NCBI GenBank assembly: GCA_020441995.1
Contig: JAGRLC010000035.1
Span: forward strand, 1 to 33,480
DNA length: 33,480 nt
Origin: Rhodobiaceae bacterium
GTDB lineage: Bacteria; Pseudomonadota; Alphaproteobacteria; Rhizobiales; Tepidamorphaceae
Direction: 5' to 3'
Shown: positions 15,935 to 23,310 of the stretch, in pieces
Layout: every line of letters begins with the position of its first letter
Position numbering within the stretch: the first letter of the stretch is position 1
Position numbers and translations under genes: made by a program
The notes under the pieces: generated by a model
What the model was told of the DNA's origin: nothing
The model's database searches: none
What the model saw: the letters and a program-made list of their open reading frames with translations, nothing else

Positions 15935-16637
15935 GGATTTTGCAGCATCATTCGTATATGCGGCGGAGTTACTCCTCTCCGGCGATCCGGAGCTGTGGGC
16001 GATTGTGCTGCTGTCGCTGAAGGTCAGCCTCAGTGCGGTCGCGATCGCGGCCCTGATCGGCATGCCGCTGGGCGCGGCGCTTGCGGTTGCCCGCTTCCCC
16101 GGACGCGGGGCTGCAATCATTCTGGTCAATTCGCTGATGGGGCTGCCGCCCGTCGTGGTCGGCCTGCTGGTCTACCTGCTGCTGTCGAATGCCGGACCGC
16201 TGGGCGTGTTGCAGATGCTCTACACGCCGGGGGCGATGATTTTCGCACAAGTCGTGCTGGTCACGCCGATCATCGCCGCACTGACGCGGCAAGTAATCGA
16301 GGATCTCGACGCGGAATATGCCGAGCAGTTGCGCTCCTTCGGCGTGTCGCGGCTCAACTCCGTCCCCACCCTGCTCTGGGACGGACGCTATTCGCTGCTG
16401 ACCGCACTGCTGGCCGGTTTCGGCCGTGCTGTTGCAGAGGTCGGAGCCGTCATCATCGTCGGCGGCAACATCAACCACGTCACCCGGGTCATGACGACCA
16501 CGATCGCGCTGGAAACCTCCAAGGGCAACCTGTCGCTGGCGCTGGCGCTGGGCTTCATCCTGATCGGCATCGCCATCGCCGTGAATGCCGCGCTCGGCAT
16601 GGTCAAGGTGACGGCCACGCGGTCGGCATATGCGTGA
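15930..16637 (+). CDS. tupB: Tungstate ABC transporter permease TupB
   Basis: This 235-residue inner-membrane permease has hydrophobic segments at about 20-45, 55-80, 95-115, 155-185 and 205-228, as expected for TupB. The cytoplasmic ATPase-contact loop is visible as DLDAEYAEQLRSFGVSRLNSVPTLLWDGR, followed by AGFGRAVAEVGAVIIVGGNI, which is strongly characteristic of TupB/WtpB-type permeases. The start MQDFAASF agrees with the family even though no ribosome binding site is evident; the ATG sits inside a dyad. It is followed by tupC and tupA. The protein passes tungstate (sometimes molybdate) through the membrane. Confidence 0.92.
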   Translation: MQDFAASFVYAAELLLSGDPELWAIVLLSLKVSLSAVAIAALIGMPLGAALAVARFPGRGAAIILVNSLMGLPPVVVGLLVYLLLSNAGPLGVLQMLYTPGAMIFAQVVLVTPIIAALTRQVIEDLDAEYAEQLRSFGVSRLNSVPTLLWDGRYSLLTALLAGFGRAVAEVGAVIIVGGNINHVTRVMTTTIALETSKGNLSLALALGFILIGIAIAVNAALGMVKVTATRSAYA

Positions 16638-16644
16638 GGCAGGC

Positions 16645-17424
16645 ATGAACCAGTTGATCGCAGACTCCGAGTTCGTGGACGCCATTACGGTCAGGCGCAC
16701 GGCCCCGGACGCACTCCTTCCGCTGGTGGCCTCCAACCTGCGGTTTGCCATCAACGGGCGGGCGCTCGTCGATGTCGGCGAGCTGGACATCCAGCCCGGC
16801 GCGCCGAGCGTCATCATGGGGCCGAACGGCGCGGGAAAGAGCCTGCTGCTGCGCCTGCTGCACGGCCTGATCGCGCCAACAGCGGGCACCGTGACATGGG
16901 ACGGAAAGCCGGCGAACGAATATGTGGGAAGCGCCCAGGCGATGGTCTTCCAGCGCCCTGTCCTGCTGCGCCGCTCGGTTGCCGCCAATGTCGACTATGC
17001 GCTGAAGGTTCATGGCGTGCCGCGCAACGAGCGTTCCGCCTGCGTGGATGCCTGGCTGGAGAAGGCGGACCTTGCGGCGCTGGCGCGCCAGCCCGCCCGC
17101 ACCTTGTCGGGCGGCGAGCAGCAGCGCCTCGCGCTGGCCCGCGCGCTCGCGGTTCAACCGCAAATCCTGTTTCTCGATGAGCCGACCGCCAGCCTCGATC
17201 CGGTCTCGACGCAGGCCATCGAAACCCTGATCCGCGATGCATCCAGCCGTGGCACCAAAATGATCATGGTGACCCACGACCTCGGCCAGGCGAAACGCCT
17301 CGCCGGCGAGATCATCTTCATGCATCGCGGCGAGATCGCCGAGAAAACACCGGCGGCGACCTTCTTCGACACACCCGCATCCGAACAGGCCAAAGCGTTC
17401 CTGTCCGGCGGGCTTCTCATCTGA
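16645..17424 (+). CDS. tupC: Tungstate ABC transporter ATPase TupC
   Basis: This 259-residue ATPase has Walker A GPNGAGKS at 59-66, a Q-loop in VFQRPVLLRRSV, signature LSGGEQQR, Walker B ILFLDEPTASLD and H-loop MVTHD. I chose the ATG at 16645, with GAGG five bases before it. An ATG at 16630 overlapping the tupB end would add five residues and cannot be excluded. It lies between tupB and tupA, which is the standard tup order in many proteobacteria when B comes first. It has no molbindin-like C-terminal domain of the ModC kind; that fits TupC and makes the separate mop gene nearby notable. Confidence 0.91.
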   Translation: MNQLIADSEFVDAITVRRTAPDALLPLVASNLRFAINGRALVDVGELDIQPGAPSVIMGPNGAGKSLLLRLLHGLIAPTAGTVTWDGKPANEYVGSAQAMVFQRPVLLRRSVAANVDYALKVHGVPRNERSACVDAWLEKADLAALARQPARTLSGGEQQRLALARALAVQPQILFLDEPTASLDPVSTQAIETLIRDASSRGTKMIMVTHDLGQAKRLAGEIIFMHRGEIAEKTPAATFFDTPASEQAKAFLSGGLLI

Positions 17425-17458
17425 CCATTCGCAATCTTCCCAGCAAACGGAGGAAACC

Positions 17459-18298
17459 ATGCTGAGACGTACATTCATGAGCCTGATGCTCGCCCTCGTG
17501 GCGGCAGCGGGCTTCACCGCCACCGGCGCGAACGCCGAAGACCGCTTCATTGTCGTGCAGTCGACGACCTCGACGCAGAACTCCGGTCTGCTCGACTATC
17601 TGCTGCCGATGTTCAAGGAGAAGACCGGCATCGAAGTCCGCGTCGTCGCGGTCGGCACCGGCCAGGCGATCAAGAACGCACAGAACGGCGACGGCGACGT
17701 GCTGCTCGTCCATGCCAAGCCGGCTGAAGAGAAGTTCGTGGCCGAAGGCTATGGCGTCGAGCGCTTCGACGTCATGTACAACGACTTTGTCATCGTCGGC
17801 CCGGCGAATGACCCGGCGGGCGTTGCCGGCATGAAGGACGTTGTCGCCGCCTTGACGAAAATTTCCGAAGCCAAGGCTCCGTTTGCCTCGCGCGGCGATG
17901 ATTCCGGCACCCACAAGGCCGAGAAGCGCCTGTGGAAAGCCGCGGGCATCGACATCGCCTCGGCTTCCGGCGACTGGTACCGCGAGACCGGTTCGGGCAT
18001 GGGCGCGACGCTCAACGCCGGTGTCGGCATGGGCGCATACATCATGACCGACCGCGCCACCTGGATCTCCTTCGGCAACAAGGGCGACTACGAAGTCGCC
18101 GTCGAGGGCGACGACAAGATGTTCAACCAGTACGGCGTCATCCTCGTGAACCCGGAGAAGTTCTCCAACGTCAAGGCCGAGGACGGCCAGGCGTTCATTG
18201 ACTGGCTGATCGGCGACGAGGGCCAGAAAGCCATCGCCGGCTTCAAGATCGAGGGCCAGCAACTGTTCTTCCCGAACGCGGGCGCCGGCAACAGCTAA
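17459..18298 (+). CDS. tupA: Tungstate-binding periplasmic protein TupA
   Basis: This 279-residue periplasmic binding protein has a signal peptide of about 26 residues ending ANA|ED. The two anion-site motifs diagnostic of TupA are both intact: TTSTQNSG at 36-43 and SRGDDSGTHK at 144-153. TupA proteins bind tungstate with very high affinity and discriminate against molybdate to varying degrees. GGAGG precedes the ATG. It follows tupC by 34 bp. A strong hairpin follows its stop, before modA, which may stabilise the upstream message. Confidence 0.95.
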   Translation: MLRRTFMSLMLALVAAAGFTATGANAEDRFIVVQSTTSTQNSGLLDYLLPMFKEKTGIEVRVVAVGTGQAIKNAQNGDGDVLLVHAKPAEEKFVAEGYGVERFDVMYNDFVIVGPANDPAGVAGMKDVVAALTKISEAKAPFASRGDDSGTHKAEKRLWKAAGIDIASASGDWYRETGSGMGATLNAGVGMGAYIMTDRATWISFGNKGDYEVAVEGDDKMFNQYGVILVNPEKFSNVKAEDGQAFIDWLIGDEGQKAIAGFKIEGQQLFFPNAGAGNS

Positions 18299-18329
18299 AA
18301 GCCAAGAAGACCACCAAGACGCCAAACTT

Positions 18330-18353
18330 GCGCGGCGGCATTGCCCGCCGCGC
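18330..18353 (+). other. GC-rich hairpin between tupA and modA
   Basis: GCGCGGCGG (18330-18338) and CCGCCGCGC (18345-18353) form a perfect 9-bp stem with a 6-base loop. No T-tract follows, so it does not look like a complete intrinsic terminator. Hairpins after a binding-protein gene often stabilise the upstream message and partly reduce downstream expression. That role is inferred here. Confidence 0.6.
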
Positions 18354-18395
18354 ATCTTCCCCCTCATTGAACGTGCATATCCGGGAACAAACCAA

Positions 18396-19193
18396 ATGCG
18401 TAAGACTCTCTTGCTCGCCGTGGCCGCGTTGATGATCGCGCGACCGGCGGCTGCCGACGACGTTATCCTATTCGCAGCGGGCAGCCTGAAAGCCGCGCTG
18501 GGCGATGTCGCCAAGGCTTATGCGGACAACACCGGCACCGGCGTGACGACCCAGTTCGGCCCCTCGGGCCTGATGCGCAAGCGCATCGAGGAAGGCGAGA
18601 CAGCGCATGTCTTTGCTTCCGCCAACATGAAACACCCGAAAGCGCTTGCCGAAGCCGGCAAGGCCGGCGATGTCCGCATGTTCGCCCGCAACAAGCTGTG
18701 CGCCATCGCGCAGCCGGACGTCTCCGTCTCGACCGGTACGCTGCTCGACACGATGCTCGATCCCGCCATCCGGGTCGGCACCTCGACGCCGAAGGCCGAT
18801 CCGTCCGGCGACTATGCTTTCGCCCTGTTCGGCAAGGCCGAAGCGGTGAAGACCGGGGCCAAGGAAACGCTGGAAGCCAAGGCGCTGCAACTCACCGGCG
18901 GCCCCGATTCGCCCAAGCCGCCTGAAGGGCGTAACAATTACGGCTGGGTGATGAGCGAGAAGAAAGCCGACATCTTCCTGACCTATTGCACCAACGCGCT
19001 GCTGGCGCAGAAGGACACGCCCGGCCTGCAGATGATCCAGATTCCGGACGAACTGGCGGTGGGCGCCGATTACGGGCTGACCGTTCTGACAGGCGCGCCG
19101 GAAGCCGGCGCCAAGCTTGCCGACTTCATCCTGTCGGACGCGGGGCAGAAGATCCTAGGCTCTTACGGGTTCTCGACAGTCAGCGCACAGTGA
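18396..19193 (+). CDS. modA: Orphan ModA-like molybdate-binding protein
   Basis: This 265-residue periplasmic binding protein has a signal peptide of about 20 residues (ending PAAA|DD). The ModA hallmark FAAGSLKAAL at 26-35 carries the serine that contacts the oxyanion, and GPSGLMRKRIEEG and VFASANMKHPKAL follow as in ModA. It carries an extended C-terminal half with a CTNALLAQ segment. No modB or modC accompanies it. It sits between tupA and a FecCD-type transporter, so it either feeds one of those permeases or binds oxyanion for another purpose. The assignment as a molybdate/tungstate-type binding protein is fairly secure, but the partner permease is unknown. Confidence 0.82.
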   Translation: MRKTLLLAVAALMIARPAAADDVILFAAGSLKAALGDVAKAYADNTGTGVTTQFGPSGLMRKRIEEGETAHVFASANMKHPKALAEAGKAGDVRMFARNKLCAIAQPDVSVSTGTLLDTMLDPAIRVGTSTPKADPSGDYAFALFGKAEAVKTGAKETLEAKALQLTGGPDSPKPPEGRNNYGWVMSEKKADIFLTYCTNALLAQKDTPGLQMIQIPDELAVGADYGLTVLTGAPEAGAKLADFILSDAGQKILGSYGFSTVSAQ

Positions 19194-19233
19194 CACAGAT
19201 TGACCGTGACGACGTTCACGGGAGCCTGACGCC

Positions 19234-20283
19234 ATGCGTCATGTCATTGCATCCACCATTATGCTCCTCGGCCTTTTCGGCGCGATGCCGCTCAGGGCCG
19301 GGGAGTTCACCGATTCAGCAGGACGCAAAGTCAACGTTCCGCAAGAGGTCGCCAAGGTCTTCGCTTCCGGCCCGCCCGCTTCCGTTCTGGTCTATGTCCT
19401 GAAGCCCGATGCGCTGACCGGCTGGCCGCGGAGCTTACGCGAAAATGAAAAACCCTATATCGCACCGGCCCAGCGCGAGCTGCCTGAACTGGGACGGCTG
19501 ACGGGGCGTGGCGACACCGCAAACCTCGAGGTCGTGCTCAAGACCGCGCCCGATCTCATTATCGATTTCGGCTCGGTCCGCGACACCTATATCTCGCTTG
19601 CCGACATCGTGCAGACGCGCACCTCCATTCCCTACATTCTGATCGACGGGCGGTTCGAAGCGACGGCCACAGCCCTGCGGCTTGTCGGCGATGCGCTCGG
19701 CGTTCCGGAACGCGGCGAGAAGCTTGCGGAATACACGGAGACACTTTTCGCGGATCTTGATGCCGCGCTTGCCACAATCCCCGAAGGGCAGCGTCCACGG
19801 GTCTATCTGGCGCGCGGGCCGGACGGGTTGGAGACGGGGCTGAAAGGTTCCATCAACACCGAGATCATCGAACGCGCCGGCGGCCGTAACGTCGCCGATC
19901 CGGGCGATGCGGATGTGCGGCGCGGCATCGTTCAGGCTTCGATGGAACAGGTGCTCGCCGCCAACCCCGACACGATCATCACCTGGGACAGCACGTTCTT
20001 CGAAAAGGTCTGGAGCGACCCGCTTTGGGCAAAAGTCGATGCCGTACAGAAAGGCCGCGTCTATCTCTCGCCGCTGCTTCCCTTCGGCTGGATCGATCGC
20101 CCGCCCTCGCTCAACCGGCTGATCGGTCTTCGCTGGCTCGCCGGCATCTTCTTCCCCGAGCAATTCAACCAGGATCTGCGCGCGCAAGTGCGCAGCTTCT
20201 ATTCGCTGTTCTATCATGTCGACCTCGACGAAGCCGCGCTCGACACCTTGCTGGCCGGCGCGCGCGGCGGACGCCCGCAATGA
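19234..20283 (+). CDS. Class III (BtuF/MolA-like) substrate-binding protein
   Basis: This 349-residue protein starts with a signal peptide of about 22 residues and has the helical-backbone binding-protein fold used by FecCD-type importers of iron chelates, cobalamin and, in MolA, molybdate or tungstate. Typical segments are the leading FTDSAGRKVNVPQEVAKVF, VVLKTAPDLIIDFG, IIERAGGRNVA, and VLAANPDTIITWD. GGGAG precedes the ATG. It directly precedes its permease (ATGA overlap) and ATPase. The family by itself suggests iron-siderophore or heme. The surrounding tup, modA, mop and sensor genes make a MolA-like oxyanion role more likely. I leave the gene symbol empty because the ligand is not proven. 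Confidence 0.82.
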   Translation: MRHVIASTIMLLGLFGAMPLRAGEFTDSAGRKVNVPQEVAKVFASGPPASVLVYVLKPDALTGWPRSLRENEKPYIAPAQRELPELGRLTGRGDTANLEVVLKTAPDLIIDFGSVRDTYISLADIVQTRTSIPYILIDGRFEATATALRLVGDALGVPERGEKLAEYTETLFADLDAALATIPEGQRPRVYLARGPDGLETGLKGSINTEIIERAGGRNVADPGDADVRRGIVQASMEQVLAANPDTIITWDSTFFEKVWSDPLWAKVDAVQKGRVYLSPLLPFGWIDRPPSLNRLIGLRWLAGIFFPEQFNQDLRAQVRSFYSLFYHVDLDEAALDTLLAGARGGRPQ

Positions 20284-21314
20284 GCGTGCGGGAAGCGCCG
20301 GGGGCTCCGCTCCTGCCCGCATGGGGCATCGTCGGGACGCGCACAGTCGCAACCATTCTGCTGGCGATATTCGCGTCGCTCGTCGGCGCATATCCCGTAA
20401 CGCTTGGTGAAGCCGCGCGCATCTTCACGGGATGGCTGGCTGGCAGGCCGGACGGTTCGACGGCGGAAACAGTTCTGCTTGAAGTCCGGCTGCCGCGCAT
20501 CGCAGCGGCTCTTCTGGTTGGCGCGGCGCTGGCGGGCAGCGGCGCCGTCTATCAGGGCCTGTTCCGCAATCCACTGGTTTCGCCCGACATCCTCGGTGTT
20601 TCCACCGGGGCCGGACTTGGCGCCGTGCTGGGCATATTCCTGTCGCTGCCGATCATCCTGATCCAGGGCTTCGCTTTCATCGGCGGCCTTGCCACGGTCG
20701 CCGTGGTCTATGCCATCGCGGCGGCGGTGCGCGGGCGCGAGCCGGTTCTGGTGCTGGTGCTGGCCGGCGTCGTTGTCGGGGCGCTGGCAGGATCGATGAT
20801 CTCGCTGCTGAAAGTGCTCGCAGACCCCTACGACCAGTTGCCGGCGATCACATTCTGGCTGCTCGGCAGCCTGTCCAGCATCCGCCCGGCAGACGTCTGG
20901 TCCGTTCTGCCGGCGATCCTCGCGGGGCTGGTTCCGCTGGTGCTGCTGCGCTGGCGCATCAACGTGCTTTCGCTCGGTGACGACGAGGCCAGGACACTCG
21001 GTGTCGAAGCGGGCAAGCTGCGCATCATCGTGATCGGGGCGACAACGCTGATGACGGCGAGCGTCGTCGCCATTTCCGGTGTGATCGGCTGGGTCGGTCT
21101 CGTCATGCCGCATATCGCGCGCATGCTGGTGGGTCCGAATTTCGACCGGCTGCTACCGGCCTCAATGCTGCTGGGTGCTGGCTATCTCCTTGGTGTGGAT
21201 ACGCTGGCCCGCACCATGTCGCAGGTGGAGACGCCTCTCGGCATTCTCACCGCTTTTGTCGGCGCGCCTTTCTTCCTGTGGCTGCTGGCGCGCGGCCGGC
21301 ACGGGTGGGAGTGA
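20280..21314 (+). CDS. FecCD/MolB-type ABC transporter permease
   Basis: This 344-residue FecCD-family permease has about ten hydrophobic segments from residue 20 to the end. Family marks are VRLPRIAAALLVGAALAGSGAVYQGLFRNPLVSPDILGVSTGAGLGAVLG and the C-terminal VIGWVGLVMPHIARMLVG. These marks place it with the permeases for siderophores, heme, B12 and MolB-type molybdate/tungstate import. The ATG at 20280 overlaps the binding-protein stop as ATGA; a longer in-frame extension into the previous gene is not needed. The ATPase follows after 4 bp. Confidence 0.9.
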   Translation: MSVREAPGAPLLPAWGIVGTRTVATILLAIFASLVGAYPVTLGEAARIFTGWLAGRPDGSTAETVLLEVRLPRIAAALLVGAALAGSGAVYQGLFRNPLVSPDILGVSTGAGLGAVLGIFLSLPIILIQGFAFIGGLATVAVVYAIAAAVRGREPVLVLVLAGVVVGALAGSMISLLKVLADPYDQLPAITFWLLGSLSSIRPADVWSVLPAILAGLVPLVLLRWRINVLSLGDDEARTLGVEAGKLRIIVIGATTLMTASVVAISGVIGWVGLVMPHIARMLVGPNFDRLLPASMLLGAGYLLGVDTLARTMSQVETPLGILTAFVGAPFFLWLLARGRHGWE

Positions 21315-21318
21315 ACCG

Positions 21319-22095
21319 ATGCATCTGGAAACGCGAAACCTCGCCATCGGCTATCCGGAGCATCGCGTTGCGAAAGATATCAATCTGACCGCTCGCACCG
21401 GCGAAGTCCTGTGCCTGCTCGGCCCGAACGGCTCCGGCAAGACAACCCTGTTCCGCACCCTGCTGGGCCTTCTCAAACCGCTGGGCGGAAGCATCACCTG
21501 CGACGGAGCCGAACTGACCGCGCTGCCTCGGCAGGAAATTGCCCGCCGCATCGCCTATGTTCCGCAGGCGCACAATGCTGCCTTTCCCTTCACCGTGAAG
21601 GATATTGTGCTGATGGGACGCACGGCGCATCGGGGCGCCTTCGCCGCACCTTCGCCAGGCGACCATGACGCCGCAATGGAGGCACTCGCCTCGCTGGGTA
21701 TGGATGGGCTCGAAAACCGGGAATACACCCGCATTTCCGGCGGGCAGCGGCAGCTTGTGCTGATCGCCCGCGCGCTGGCCCAGGCAGCGCCGCTGATCGT
21801 CATGGACGAACCGACGGCGAGCCTCGATTTCGGCAATCAGATAAAAGTCCTGTCGCGCGTCCGCGCGCTTGCAGACCAGGGACCGGGGGTCGTGCTGTCG
21901 ACGCATGATCCCGACCACGCGTTCGCGGTTGGCGACCGTGTCGTGTTCCTCGACCAAGGCGGCATCGTTGCCGAAGGCGCGCCACGGGATGTGCTGACGC
22001 CGGAGCGCCTCATGGCGGCCTATGGCATCGATGTTGATATTGTGGAACTGGCTGGCGGACAAACTGTCTGCGCGCCGGCCTATCGCAACACCTGA
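21319..22095 (+). CDS. FecE/MolC-type ABC transporter ATPase
   Basis: This 258-residue ATPase has Walker A GPNGSGKT at 35-42, Q-loop region YVPQAHNAAFPFTVKDIVLMGR (typical of FecE/BtuD/MolC), signature ISGGQRQ, Walker B LIVMDEPTASLD and an H-loop STHDPDHAF. It starts 4 bp after the permease and completes a class III importer with the two preceding genes. Its end is only 4 bp from the end of the convergent mop gene. Substrate class is inferred from the surrounding oxyanion genes; the ATPase alone cannot separate iron from molybdate systems. Confidence 0.9.
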   Translation: MHLETRNLAIGYPEHRVAKDINLTARTGEVLCLLGPNGSGKTTLFRTLLGLLKPLGGSITCDGAELTALPRQEIARRIAYVPQAHNAAFPFTVKDIVLMGRTAHRGAFAAPSPGDHDAAMEALASLGMDGLENREYTRISGGQRQLVLIARALAQAAPLIVMDEPTASLDFGNQIKVLSRVRALADQGPGVVLSTHDPDHAFAVGDRVVFLDQGGIVAEGAPRDVLTPERLMAAYGIDVDIVELAGGQTVCAPAYRNT

Positions 22096-22099
22096 TCGA

Positions 22100-22309
22100 T
22101 CACTCGGTGCCGAGGATCACTTCGCTCGACTTGATGATGACGTTGATCGGCTTGCCCTCCGCAATGCCGAGGTCATTAACCGCATCGACGGTTACGGTCG
22201 AGGTAATGACATTGCCACCGCCGATGTCGACCTTCACCTGAGCCGCGACGGCGCCCTTGGCCACGCTCTTGACCGTGCCATGGAGGATATTGCGTGCGCT
22301 GAGTTTCAT
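22100..22309 (-). CDS. mop: Molbindin Mop, molybdate/tungstate-binding protein
   Basis: This 69-residue single Mop domain begins MKLSARNILHG, with the SARN box of molbindins, and continues with GTVKSV, VDIGGGNVITSTVTVDAV and VIIKSSEVILG. Mop proteins form cytoplasmic hexamers that bind molybdate or tungstate at subunit interfaces and act as buffer or store. AGGAGAG precedes the ATG. It lies 24 bp downstream of the HTH-PBP regulator in the same direction, so the two are probably co-transcribed. The gene converges tail-to-tail with the MolC-like ATPase. Confidence 0.95.
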   Translation of the reverse strand: MKLSARNILHGTVKSVAKGAVAAQVKVDIGGGNVITSTVTVDAVNDLGIAEGKPINVIIKSSEVILGTE

Positions 22310-22333
22310 TGGCTCTCTCCTGCTTTCCGGGAA

Positions 22334-23221
22334 TCAGAATCCGTCAGGATTGTAGTGGACCGCTCCTGCATGAGCGATGTCATACCCGCCCATCTCATCG
22401 GCATGGGAGGCAAAAACCGGAGACGCAAGGAAGTGCAGCAGTTTTTGGAAAGCTGGCTCAAAATACCCTTGCCGCCATATGACAAGATCGTAGCGCTCTT
22501 GCGCTACAGGTATAAAGCCAAGCCGGAACTGGCGCGCCATGGCTTCCAGGCCAAAAGCCGTGTCCGCCTTGCCATCGAGAACGGCAAGCGCAACGTCGGC
22601 TTCGGTTCTGGCCGGAGATTCAGGACCTTTCAGACCGGACAGGTCGACCCCGGCCTTTTCCGCAAGCTCCTCGAACCACTGTTGACTGGCGGCCGTATGC
22701 TGACGTCGGGCAAAGCGGAGACCCGCAACATTCTCGATCCCGCCGATTTCCAGCGGGTTGCCGGACGCCACGATCAAACCGCGGCTGCGCCGGGCGAATT
22801 CGATCACCACAACCGGCTTTCCCGAGAGCACCCGGCTTACGGTTTGCGTGTTCCATTCCCCGTCCGGCTCATGGATATGCGCTCCGCAAGCCATGCAATC
22901 ACGATTGCCGAGGCGCTCAAGGCCATCGAGACTGCCATCCATGAACGCGGCAAGGCCGGAACCGGATTCGCGAAGGGCCCATTCCAGAAGCGGATCGTGG
23001 CTGCCGGCCACGATCGAAGGCAGGGGCGCGGGGGGAAGCGGACCGGACCGGCTGCTCTCGATCCAGGCTTCCACATCGGAACGCGGGAACAGCAGCTTGC
23101 CGATCACCCTGACGCAGGGCACCTGGCCGTTGTTGGCAAGATCATAAACCTTGCGCTCGCCGATGCGCAGGAGTTCGGCGAGTTCCTTGGTCGTAAGATA
23201 AATGGGCGGAGCATCTGCCAT
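22334..23221 (-). CDS. One-component regulator: excisionase-type HTH plus molybdate-binding-like domain
   Basis: This 295-residue protein has two parts. Residues about 7-52 form an excisionase/MerR-like HTH (YLTTKELAELLRIGERKVYDL, then FPRSDVEAWIE). Residues about 68-290 form a cytoplasmic domain of the PBP-like type related to periplasmic molybdate-binding proteins (COG1910-like), with GAHIHEPDGEWN, VVVIEFARRSRGLIVASGNP and ADVALAVLDGKADTAFGLEA. No signal peptide is present. Proteins of this architecture are likely transcription factors that sense an oxyanion directly. It is co-directional with mop and faces the tup/mol genes, so it is the best candidate local regulator. The start lacks a visible ribosome binding site; the frame stays open upstream, so the N-terminus is less certain. 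Confidence 0.8.
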   Translation of the reverse strand: MADAPPIYLTTKELAELLRIGERKVYDLANNGQVPCVRVIGKLLFPRSDVEAWIESSRSGPLPPAPLPSIVAGSHDPLLEWALRESGSGLAAFMDGSLDGLERLGNRDCMACGAHIHEPDGEWNTQTVSRVLSGKPVVVIEFARRSRGLIVASGNPLEIGGIENVAGLRFARRQHTAASQQWFEELAEKAGVDLSGLKGPESPARTEADVALAVLDGKADTAFGLEAMARQFRLGFIPVAQERYDLVIWRQGYFEPAFQKLLHFLASPVFASHADEMGGYDIAHAGAVHYNPDGF

Positions 23222-23310
23222 ATGATTTTGTACCGGCGTGGTCAGGTAATCACTAGCCGTTATTCCGGCATAGTAGCCATGCCCGCAATGATCCCTATCA
23301 ACCGCTCAGC

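Noticed and set aside
19234-22095. Straight annotation of the FecCD-type operon as iron-siderophore uptake
   Set aside because: No TonB receptor or siderophore gene is nearby and all flanking genes are molybdate/tungstate types; the ligand is left open rather than called iron.
23240-23275. Possible tup-like operator upstream of the HTH-PBP regulator (GGTAATCAC..CGTTATTCC)
   Set aside because: The halves do not form a convincing dyad and match the tupB dyad only over a few bases (ATTACC).
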